This document shows positions 1-10,989 of a stretch of 51,638 nt of DNA, piece by piece. The number at the start of each line of letters is the position of its first letter. Position 1 is the first letter of the stretch. The notes below the pieces were generated by a model. It saw only the letters and a program-made list of their open reading frames with translations. It was not told the origin of the DNA and ran no database searches. The stretch is taken from positions 10,001 to 61,638 of the forward strand of contig JAHBMJ010005904.1 of NCBI GenBank assembly GCA_018398765.1. Direction: 5' to 3'. Position numbers and translations under genes: made by a program. Source of the stretch: Chromera velia (lineage: Eukaryota; Sar; Chromeraceae).

Positions 1-69
1 AAGGGCTTGAAGGCTGTCACCGTAAAATTGTGTTTCTGTTCTTGCTTTGCCTTTTTTTGTCTCTTGCAG

Positions 70-2235
70 ATGGAACTACAAAGATGAGGCCGACGTCCGT
101 TACGTGGACGACATGTTTGACCAAGTGCAGGTGAGTAGTCTCTTTGCATTGGTGTGATAAAGGACATCATTACAGATTACGACGTCTCCGTGACCTTTCC
201 CCCACCCTGCCCCTTCTCGTTCCCTCCCCCTCCATTTGTGTGCCGACAAAACTTTGACGTGCATCGCTCTTCCACTCTTCATTTCTTGTCTCACACAAAG
301 AATGAAGAAATGACTCAGTGAATGAATGAGTGAATGAATGAACGCAGATTCCTTACGACGTCCTGTGGCTGGACATCGAACACACAGACGGGAAGAGATA
401 CTTCACATGGTCGCCCTCCCACTTCCCGACACCCGAAAAAATGCTGGCTGAGATTGACAGAAAAGGACGCAGAATGGTGACCATAGTGGACCCCCACATC
501 AAGAAGGACAAGGGGTACTCCGTCCATCAGGTCGCCAGGCAGTAGCCTCTGTCTTCCCCCTGCTCACTTGACTTCTTCTTGTATCCTTCCCCCTCCTGTT
601 CTTCGCTTCCTTCCGAGCATGCTCGCCCCTCTTTGCTGTTCGTTCATCTCATTTCTGCCCTCGTTGCTCCCTTCATCTGCGGGTTTGCATGGGTCCCGCT
701 TGACTCCGCCCTGTGTGTGCGTGTGTGTGAGAAAAAGTCCTGCGAGTTTACCACCTGCATGATTTGCGTTGCTGGTGTGCAGGACATCGAGAAGAATGGG
801 TGGCTGGTGAAGGTCAGTCAATTCCTCTCAGTTCCCCCCCTCTCTCTGTGTCTCTCTATCTCTGAGTCTCTGCGGAGAGAAACATGCAGTCTGTCTCTCT
901 TGGGTTTTCCCAGTCTTTTCCTCATGCACTCGCGTCGTTCCCATCCCCGAGAGAGAGCAAAACATTCATTCTCGAGTCAAAGCTCCGATGTGCCGGGCGG
1001 AAGGAAAGGAGGACGAAAGATTTGTGGTCTCTGTAAGGGATTGGAGGATCAAAGGGTCTGTCTGTCCAACTTACTTTTCTTTCACTTCTCTGCCCTCTTA
1101 CATGTTGCGTGAGAAGAATATGTGTGTGAACGGACGGGTGCAGAAGGCGAAGAACGAAGACTTTGAAGGCTGGTGCTGGCCCGGTGCGTCCGTCTACCCT
1201 GACTTTCTCCTCCCCGAGACGCGGGCATACTGGGCCTCCCGGTTCGCCTACGACAAGTACAAGGGGAGTGCAAAGGTGGGCGGGCGCGTTGGTGGGCGAG
1301 GGGGGTGGTGGTTGAGTGACTGAAGGGTTGACTGGGTGGGTGCGAGAGAGGAGAGAGGGACCGGTGCACAGGAAGGAGCGTGTGAGAGAGAGTGCACTCA
1401 GGATCCGATTTGACAGCAAGGGAAGGGCGGAGGGAGAGCTTGCAGCTTTCCTGTTGGAAGACAGTATGTGACTGCTGTTTGCCGCCGGCTATTCGTCCCA
1501 GGCAGCTGGTAATGAAAGAAACGCTTTTCGTCAGAAAGACTTTTTCCCCTCCCCCTTCCCTTTGAGAAGCATTTGCTTCCGCTCCCTCTACAAACAACAC
1601 TGAACAGCGATAATGCGCATCATTTCTGCATAGAATTGTCTGAACGTCAATCAATGAACTTCGTTCCCCTTCAGAATTTGTACACATGGAACGACATGAA
1701 CGAGCCGTCAGTCTTCAACGGACCCGAAGTGACGATGTTCAAAGACAACCTCCACCTGGTCGGTCAGAAACAAACAACAGAATTAAGGGGGGGAGTGTGA
1801 ACTTTGTGCTCGTCCAGTAGGTCCCTTCGCGTGTGAAAGGAGAACACATGCATGATTTGCGGTAAAATAGACACTACTTTTCGAAGAGTTCCTTCCGACA
1901 TTTAGTTCCTCTGTCTGTCTGAGAGAGTCTGTCTCGCGGTTCCCCTGCCTGCTTCTTGTGTGAGTTTGCTTGTGTGTCTGCGCGGACACTCTTTTCTGTT
2001 TCCTCCGCACCCGCCCCTAAAACGCTGTGTGTGATTGTCTGTCCTCTTCCTCCCTCTCTTTCTTCTGCTTGCAGCACGGAACAACGGAGCACCGGGATGT
2101 CCACAATCTGTACGGATACTACTTCCACAAAGCGACCCACCAGGGACACAGGGAACGCGAGAAGATGCTCCGACCCTTCGTTCTCACCCGCTCCTTCTTC
2201 ATCGGGACACACAGGTGGGTGGAAGGAAGCGTGCG

Positions 2236-2269
<34 letters not shown>

Positions 2270-4555
2270 TGCAAACAGGTTCAGAGAGAGGGGGAGAGAA
2301 AGAGTCCACATGTTTGTGGTTCAGTCACCCATGCGTGCGTTGTGCGCGAGCGTGACTCTGATTAGTCCGTCTGTGGACAGGCGCTTCTTTTGCCCGCTGA
2401 TGGCGGGGACACACGGTCCTAAGTTTGCAGCTCTCAGATTGATGTGCAGTCAGAGCAAATTGTTTTCTTTTTGTCTTATCGTCCCTTGCTCTCGTTGCGC
2501 ATGCCTTCAATCCCATGTCGAATTTTTTCTTTCTGCCTCCCTCTGCATCTCAACACCCAAACGTGAGCAAGTGCAACAGAATTTGGAAGCTGGAAGCTCT
2601 ACAGATAGAACCTGCCAGTGGCACGACAGAGCTTCCTTCATGAGGTATCCTCGTGATATGGATGGATGGATGGATGGATGGGTGCAGATACGGTGCGATC
2701 TGGACAGGCGACAACATGGCTGAGTGGAGTCACCTGAAGGCCTCCGTCCCCATGGTCCTACAGTTCTGCATCTGTGGCCACTCTTTCATCGGTCAGTGAT
2801 CGAGTGCGCTGGTAGGCACTTAGGGTGGGTGGGGTGGCCTTTCTGTACATTTGGCAGGCATGTGTAAGCTTGGGTGAACAGGAAGCGTCATGCGTTGCGC
2901 GGCTGTCGTTAGTTTGTGCATGAGTGCCTTTTCACTTCTCTTTCTGCTGAGACCAAGAACAGTGTCGATTGCACAACAGGCGATCATGTGGACAGAAGGA
3001 GCGTCGTAACGGGAAGATCTGAGAGAAGTGACTTCTTTCTTTCTGGATCCTTTGATAGATGGAAAGTTTCATGTGGCTGATGACATCCATTTCAGACAGA
3101 AGCCAGTGTGTGTCTGTGTCCAATCTCTTCGGCCTCACTTCTTCCTATATTTCGCCTTCTTTGGTGCACGTTGATTCTGTCCTTTCTTCCTCATGCAAGC
3201 AGGTGCGGATGTGGGAGGATTCTTCAAAAACCCCGAGGAGGAGTTGGTGGTCAGGTGGCACCAGCTTGGGGTGTGGTATCCTTTCTATCGGTCAGTCGGT
3301 AAAGTAAGCAGACAGGCAAAGAAAGAAACGGATAGACACACAGGCAGACAGAGGGAGAGGCCAGTAGGTGGGGGGAAAACAAGTGGCCGGATCACCCTTT
3401 CTTTTCTTTTCCTTTGGCCGGTTTTTCCCACCCCATTGCAATTCGCTCTTATCCATCAGTGAAGGTGTACCTACGTACATACACACAAGGGCTGCACCAA
3501 ACAAATGGCTGAGTGTGCAGAGCCCACGCCCACCTGGAGACGAAGAGGAGGGAGCCCTGGCTGTTCTCAGAGGAGGCCCTTGCCCGCATCCGCACAGCAG
3601 TCGTCCAGCGGTACCTCCTCCTCCCGTACTTGTACACGCTCTTTGCTGAATACGCTCTCCCAACCCTCTCAGACAGAAGAGAGACGCACACATGGGCAGG
3701 AGCCCCAGTGGCCCGTCCGCTGTTCTGGGAATTCCCTTCGGATGAGAAGACGATGGGGGGAGGTCCTGCAGGAGACGCGGTGGGTGCGACGATGATGCTC
3801 GGAAGTTCTTTCCTCATCAGAGCGGTGACAAGTCCGGCATCTGAAGGACCTCAGACACTTCCTGTGTACCTGCCTGAGGGTCCTCGTTCATGGTGAGTCT
3901 TTTTTTTTTTTCGAGGGGCTTCCTCGGTTGTTTTTTGTAGTATTCTCCTTGTCCCGTCTTTGGTAGTCTGCCAGGTCGATTTCGTGCCGTGAAATCAATC
4001 ATGTCTTTTCATGACGTGAAAGGACAATGCACGGATACTCTGCTGTGTCTGAGATCTTTCTCTTTTTAACGAACACGACTGTTGTTTCACATTCTTGATC
4101 CATCCCTTGGCACTCTTTCTTCGATGGATCTTCCACTCACTCCGGTCGTTCCGTCACATCATGAATGAATGGCCAAAAAAATCATGCCTTCTGAGAAAAG
4201 ATCAGTGTTTTCTTTCTTTTTGGAACAGTCACCTTTCCCGTTCCCCTCCCTCCTTCAACCCTTCGTGTGCGTAGGTATGCTTGGGGACAGGCAGGCAGCG
4301 GGAGCTGGTCCCTCCCCCCAGGACTCTGGAAGGTGCCCATCACCCCTGACGCCATTCCGGTCTTCGTCAGAGGAGGTGAGGGAGGGGGCAAAGGAACGGA
4401 CCCTCGGGTGCATGGGTGGGGTGTGTGTGAGTGTGACAACAACGCACAGCGATTGCTTGCCTCCTCTCCGTATTCTTCTTTTTCCATCAATTCTTCTCGT
4501 TGACCTCTGGCTTGTTCCACAAAGTCGACCTCCTCTTCTGTTTCTGCTCTTCGAT

Positions 4556-4603
<48 letters not shown>

Positions 4604-6110
4604 TGTATGTGTGTGTATGTGTGTGTATGTATGTATGTATGTATGTATGTGTGTGTGTATGTATGTATGGATGTATGTGTGTATGTGTGTGTGCGTGTAT
4701 GTGTGTGTGTGCGTGTTGCCTTTTCTCAGGATCGATTGTGCCTGCAAAGTTTCGCCAACGCAGAGCGACAGAGTCCCAGAAGTTCGACCCCTTCACAGTG
4801 AGTTCGTAGACCGCCAATTTGTTCTTCCGTGCACGTTGCTTCTATTTTCTTTTTCGCCGCAAGGCTTTACCTTCCGTTCTCTTTCTAACTGCTCACTCGT
4901 TCAAATGATTCCTTCTTTCTTTCACTTTCCTGTTCTGTTTCCCTCTCTCTTCATGGTTTGTTCCCAACCTCGACTCCGGGTCCCCATACCCATAATATCT
5001 TTGATGCTTGCAGATTCTCGCGTATGCGGATCCTCTCCCGTCGGGGACAGAGGAAGGAGAAATCGCATCAGGAAGAATGTACCTTGACGACTACTCGACG
5101 TTCAAGCACGCAGCAGACGGAAGTCACCTGGATGTAGAGAGCAGAGAGGTGGCACAGACAGCAAGTGGAAGCGGGGGAGCGTACTCGTTCTCCAAGTTTT
5201 CTCTTTCCTGCAAACGGAAGGCTGGGGGAGGGGGAGCGTGTGAGATGAGCAGCACTGCGGTGGAGGTCGAAATGGGTGCTGGCAGCAGTCACTTGAAGAA
5301 TGGGGGCGTCGGGGAGGTCTTGGGAGTTTCTGATAAGGGTCAGTCAGCTGCAGACACAGACTGTGAAGGCGTGATGTTTGCAAGGGTTTCATGAATGTAT
5401 CTGTGTGTCAAATGTCAATGTCAGGACAGTTGTCTGCGTGAATGAAAATGATCTTACAGAGGGAGGAGGGGACGAGGTAAAAGGAATGAAAAAGAATGAG
5501 ACAGGAAGTCCTGTTTCACCTTTGATTGTCTCCTGCTGAGCTTTTGGCATTATCCCCCTCGGCAAGTGCGGTAAATTGCTTGCATATCTTTGACGCAGTT
5601 TTTTTTCTCTCCCATGCTTCGTGAGAGTGTTCTTGCATTGTCATGGTGTTCATCCGGTCTGCCACTCAGCCAGACACTCAATTACTGGTTTCAGCCATTC
5701 CGTGCGAAGCCACTTGCCGGCTCTTCATGGTGCTGGGGCTCTTTTCCTTTCGAAGTACTTGCTGATCTATACTGTCTCAGCTTTGTCCTTTCCTCACCCA
5801 CGCGACTTCCCTACGTAATTTTAATTGACTGTCCTTTCTGGTTGCAGTTGAGAGAGTGGTGGCAATCGGGCTTCCCCTCTCTGCTCTTTCGTCGGTCTCG
5901 CTCAAACGGGCGACGGGCGAAAAGGTGGAGGTGCAATTCCGGATGGTGGACACAGGGTTGACGCCTCCCGTTGAAGTGGTGTCGGCCGAAAGTGGGGCAG
6001 CGCCTCCGAGCAGCAGCTCTGCGTCGAGAGGGAATGGCCCGGTGTCCGTGGAAGTGAAAACCCCTCCTCTCTTGATAGGGGAACACGACTGGGTCTTGGT
6101 CTTCGAATGA
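70..6110 (+). CDS. GANAB: Glucosidase II alpha subunit (GH31), 5'-truncated by window edge
   Basis: This is the catalytic chain of ER glucosidase II, which trims the inner glucoses from N-glycans during glycoprotein folding control. Thirteen exons are visible: 70-130, 348-530, 783-812, 1144-1275, 1675-1758, 2075-2214, 2688-2791, 3203-3290, 3521-3892, 4275-4375, 4730-4797, 5014-5338 and 5848-6110. They join in frame to 649 residues ending at TGA 6108-6110. The order matches animal GANAB throughout: [30 protein letters not shown], the nucleophile motif [26 protein letters not shown], the acid/base motif [30 protein letters not shown], and a C-terminal beta-sandwich ending HDWVLVFE. The N-terminal part, including any signal peptide, lies upstream of base 1. 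Exon 783-812 is only 30 bases. An AATAAA at 6242-6247 could serve polyadenylation. The family call is secure; individual splice edges such as GTCGCC at 531 are less so. GANAB is the animal ortholog name. Confidence 0.95.
2236..2269. repeat. (CA)n microsatellite in glucosidase intron
   Basis: A run of CA dinucleotides lies just downstream of the exon ending at 2214. Confidence 0.9.
4558..4715. repeat. (CT)n-(GT/GTAT)n compound microsatellite before a splice acceptor
   Basis: A CT tract passes into a GT/GTAT tract that runs almost to the acceptor at 4729. It occupies the place of the polypyrimidine tract of that intron. Confidence 0.9.
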
Positions 6111-6462
6111 CTCCACTGAATTCATCGGGTCTTCAGATCCAGTGTGGATGCTCAGATGGATGCATGGATTAGTTCATAAACTGTTCAACTAGTATTTCAA
6201 TCTGCCGCGCCAGCGGGCTAAAAAATAGCTATACTAGCGTTAATAAAATGTTATAATACTGATTGATTAGTCTTTCCCAGTTGATTTGTCCTAAAGACAT
6301 CACTAGAGACATTAATCTTTAATATACTTCTCATAATAGACTTTAAGCGCATACTATTATCTAAGCTATTATATATGTGCTGGAGAAGCAAACGCAGACT
6401 TAATATATATCGGCGTGATATCGCAACGTAGATCGCGATATATTTATTATATACTAGATATG

Positions 6463-6686
6463 CTCTAGGATCTAGGCTCCCCATACATAAAAAAATAAAT
6501 TAAAAAAATTGGGTCAAAACTTGAATTAGTTTATTTATTTTTTTATTTTTATGTGTCAGCTGAGCTTTAAGCTTTGAACTTGAAGTGTGTCCTTCCAAAA
6601 AATAAATTAAAAAATAAAAAGTAAAGGTGATTTTGAGCAATGAACTTTTTAATTTTTTTATGTATGAGGAGCCTAGGCTAGGATAT
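6463..6686. mobile_element. Foldback / MITE-like element
   Basis: The left arm (about 6463-6510) and right arm (about 6642-6686) are imperfect inverted copies. Each reads TAGGCTCC[C/T]CATACATAAAAAAAT on its own strand and continues into A-rich sequence. The interior of about 130 bases has no coding capacity. The layout resembles a short non-autonomous DNA transposon. No target-site duplication was confirmed, so it could simply be an AT-rich palindrome. Confidence 0.5.
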
Positions 6687-7756
6687 ACTATGCTATTAGA
6701 CCTTATATGCGTTAGATTGCGTTAGCTTAAATAAATCAGAGACTCGGACAATTTGTAAAGTGAGAGGTTAGATTACGTTGTTAGTTAATTTAGAGGAAAT
6801 TTGGTTATTATACAATTAAAACTGATACAAGCTTCTAGACAAGCTTCAAGAAGGAATCCAGGTAGACAGAACCTTTTTATTAATTTACGAAAATAAAGGA
6901 TGCAGCACATGGGAAAAGAATGTATATAAGAAAAAGAGAGTAACAAGAGGCTACCCGTTTTCCCCTAGGTTTTCCTCTGACTGCACACCTGTTTAGCATG
7001 TAGAGAGCCTTTTCTTCTTCTTCCAGATCCTGTCTTTTTCTTCTCTCTTTCTGTTACGAACATAGAGGGGGGGACAGAGTGAGAGTTTTTAGTTTGCCTA
7101 AGAAAGTTCTGCATGGCAGTGCATGAGAGCAGTATGATACTAGCTATAAACATGACCTAGGGCATGACAGGATTGAACCATTGGTAAGGGTCCTTTCTTT
7201 CAACAGACAAGTTGAGACTTGGAGAGCAGATATATCTGCTGAGGTCTTCTCTAAGCGTAGGCCATTAAAAAAAATTCTAAATTTTATTGGGCGTTTTTCT
7301 TTCCTTTTTTTTTTTTTAGAGGTTTTTTTTTTTAGTTTTGATATTGATGCCTAGGTTGATGCTGGAGACCTAGTCTTCACCCCCTATTCACTATAGCCTC
7401 TTCAAAAATTTTAAGAACAATTATAGGACAATTGAAAGTAAATGAATTGATCGAATATGCTTTATTGATTAGCGAATCTCTGTGCTCTCTGGGAGATCTG
7501 AAAGATATGGGACTTACAGGGATTGCTCAGCATGATAGGGGGAATTGCAACTCTATGAAAAAGATGAATAACAAGGAGACAGTACAGAGAGTGAGAGAGA
7601 GTGAAACAGGGAAAGGCACCGCATACCTGCTAAAGATGTTGCAGTGTGTGGACCAGCCATGGATAGATTATAAAACAAAAAGCGTGGGTATGGTTGCATA
7701 CATTGTATAAATTAAAAGGAGAGAAGGGGGAGGTAGAGTGTTACAAATTAGCATAA

Positions 7757-8083
7757 GTGCAGGCTGTTTTTAGTGCTTTAGGCAGGAGGTTCACCGGTCC
7801 TGCTGCTCGTGATTTAAAACACAAAGATTGGATGGTTAAGTGTCTTCGTGCCCCTCTATTTGAGCGCAGTGGCGAAACAGCAACATTTGGTCTGATGGTT
7901 GAAGACAATGATGTGACTCATTTTGAAAACATTCTTTGAGTTGCAGACATCTCCGACTTTGAGAAGATTCGGAGAAAGAAGATGACGATGCTAGCGGGCA
8001 ACAAAGGCTTTGTGGGGGGGTGGGTAGAGGTTCCTCTCAAAGTGGTTGAAGTATTGGAAGAAGGTAACACGCATGTTCTATGA
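7757..8083 (+). pseudogene. Decayed reading frame with one in-frame TGA
   Basis: A frame stays open for about 109 codons except for a single TGA at 7937-7939. The upstream part contains RRFTGPAARDLKHKDWMVKC and the part after the stop contains VADISDFEKIRRKKMTML and GFVGGWVEVPLKVVEVLEEG. Both look protein-like and are less AT-rich than their surroundings. There is no ATG at its start; a TAA and then a possible acceptor (AGTGCAG) precede it. I do not recognise the family. It may be a remnant of a transposon or retroposed gene, or an exon of something larger. Confidence 0.35.
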
Positions 8084-9637
8084 CCGTTCAAACAACTTCA
8101 ATTATACATATAATACTATAAATTTAAACATAAAAATTTCAAGTAAAAAACCGTCACGTACGAAATAATATAAAATATACTAGAAAATAGTAGAAGAAAT
8201 AACTAGGAAAATATTAACCTAGAGGCTAAAGATATATATTGAGTTAAAAAAAAAATTTTTGTAGACAACTGTAAGTATTTTAAAAAAATCTATTAGGGTT
8301 TTAGAAGCTCAAAACCGGTCTTAAATTGTTTGAGCCTCTTTTAGTTTTGGTAGGGGGGGTATTTTTGTACATAAATTTTATTCGAAGGTTTTTTTATTTT
8401 ATTTTTTTTGAGTTTTTTTTTTTTTAATGGCCTACGCCTAGGGTCTTCTGTAAAGAGTCTTCTTGCATGGAAGGGAGGAAAGTTGACAACCTATCATGTC
8501 ACCTATGGCATAGACTGTCGGTTTGCCCTCGGTGGGCCTCTACAAGAGAGAGGGTACGGGCCGTTGACTCTGAGAGATAGACACATCGGTTGCAGGGACT
8601 CAGAGTGAATTGTAATTCGGGTATGCATGGAGAGGCAGACCCGGGAGAGCCTCTGAAAGAGGTGAGAAATGGTTGTGGGATAACTTGAAGACAGACCCCG
8701 AAAGCGTTATAAAAATTGTTCGAGAGCTTTGTATTTCTTTTTACTCACTTAAATCAGTTCGATGAACACTCTTTAACTTTTTTCTCTGATTACAAATCAG
8801 CTTCGGCCGGCGTTGAAGTCTTGCTTCAGCCTACCATCTTTTGAAGTAAAGCTAGGATCTTGAACAAGATGTGCATAAATATGGACTGCCAGGAGCTAGG
8901 CTCCGACGGCTATAGTCATTGATTCAATACAATAAACTAGACAATAAATATTTTAATTCTGGATTATAAATGTTAAATTACCTTCCAGTAAATTAATTAT
9001 AGCTAGATGCATCATGCATGCATGGGTAGCAACTATAGCAGCAACATGGCTTTTAATTTTATAGTTATTTTTTTTTTTTTTTACTTTATTACATACTAAA
9101 TTATACAAGTAATCTAGCAGAGTCTTTTTTGCATTGCATTGAAGCTAGCATTGAAGACTTAGTGGGCAGAATCCCCCGGCAGATGCAATAACAAGCATAA
9201 ATATACACACTCTTTCAAGTTCAAAAGTTGGTTTTGAATTAAAAATATCATCCCAATTAAAAGTCTTAATTCAAGTTCTGCCAACCTCTGTTTCTTTTCA
9301 AAATAATACTATAAACAATCATTCAATCAAGAAATCGGACAATTCTGCGGAAGAGGGTGGACGCGAGACAAAAGGGAGTGCATGCAAACAAATCACACTG
9401 CGGGTATACAAGGAAGCCCCACAAAAGACAAGGTCTGCGATCGAAAGGGAAGGGAAAAAAGCAAAAAGCAGGAAGAAAAACAGACAGACAAACAGAGCAA
9501 AAGAAAGGCAAAAATTTACATGGAGACAGAGTCAAGAGTGCGATTTGTGCACGAACATTCACATGAGCAATCACCCTCACGCATATCGATATACGATTCA
9601 ATCAATTACTGCTCCGTACTGCTCACCGATCCCTCGC

Positions 9638-10669
9638 CTAAAAACGTCCGAACGGATTCGGAGGAAAGGATGAAGTCGAAGGACGGGACAACCATCCGAC
9701 TTTGGCGAACGGATTCGTAGGAAAGAATGAAGTCGAAGGACCGGACAACCTTCCGACTTTGGCACTACTTGTCCTAGACGGACGATCGGTTGAATCTGAA
9801 CGCGCGCTCCTAGGAGCGCTCAGGGAGAGGAGCGAAAGCTCGTTTGCTTCTGCGCGTGTGGGAAGAATCTTTATCTTCTCGCGAAGGGCCAGTGGAATTT
9901 CAGCCCAAGACCTGAGTAGCCTCTCTTCTTCCCGGATCAGCCAGCCCTCATGGTCACAAAGAAGCTCTGCAAGCTGCCACTCTTTCATCTCAAGTGCAGC
10001 GCAGAGAGGGCCATGCGAACACCTGCCCCACTCATTCACATTTGCATTCGTTCCCAACAAAGCCTGTACCCCCTCTTTCCACCCAGCCTTTACAGCAACA
10101 ATCAGGGGGGAGTATTCTCCCTCTCTACGCACACCCGAGGGGAGATAGTGTCTTGGCTCGTCCTCGTGCGAACTGAAGCCGACACGATTGTATAGGGCAA
10201 AGTGGTCAGACGCTCTGATCTCACTCTTAAGAGTGGAAGTAGCGATAACCTGGGTGTCGAATTCGACCCTCTCGATGATCTCCGCTAGAAGAGTGCCACG
10301 TGCCTCTTGCAAGGAGATCAGGTCGGCAATCCAGCAACCAGACCCCGCACGAGCTGCGAAAAGTCGGCGGCATCCCGACTTTTTCAGCAAAGAGGATACG
10401 TGCTGAAAGAGAGGCTTTGTCTCTCCGCGACTCTCCACTGTCTGCATTCAAGAAAGAGAAGGTCGACAAAAACGGAAATGAAATGAAATGCAGATCTGTA
10501 GGCAGGAGAAGGAAAATCCGTTTACGAAATTTCAATGGTGAAACTTATCAATCATCGAGGCCATCAAGACAGAACTCCTGACTCTCTTTCCCTCTTTCTC
10601 TCTCTCTTTCTCTCCTTCTCTCTCAGTATCTCTCTCTCACTCTCACTCTCTCTGTATCTCTCTCTCTCA

Positions 10670-10757
<88 letters not shown>

Positions 10758-10800
10758 CTGTCTCTTTCTCTTTCTCTTTCTCTTTCTTTCTTTCTTTCTT

Positions 10801-10852
<52 letters not shown>

Positions 10853-10860
10853 TGTGTGTG

Positions 10861-10891
<31 letters not shown>

Positions 10892-10914
10892 CTGTCTCTT
10901 TCTCTTTCTCTTTC

Positions 10915-10989
<75 letters not shown>

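Larger units (their letters stand above)
6111..9637. other. AT-rich intergenic island between two convergent genes
   Basis: Composition drops sharply to AT-rich after the glucosidase stop. The stretch has long A and T homopolymers, a foldback element (6463-6686) and a decayed reading frame (7757-8083). Blocks of more balanced composition sit near 7430-7700 (an open frame of about 90 codons, product unrecognised) and 8440-8600 (about 66 open codons, unrecognised). These blocks embedded in AT-rich DNA look like remnants of inserted sequence. I see no RNA gene and no intact coding gene here. Confidence 0.7.

Noticed and set aside
4169-4817. Frames of about 210 codons on both strands with VCVCVY / THTHIH runs
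   Set aside because: Microsatellite translation inside a glucosidase intron.
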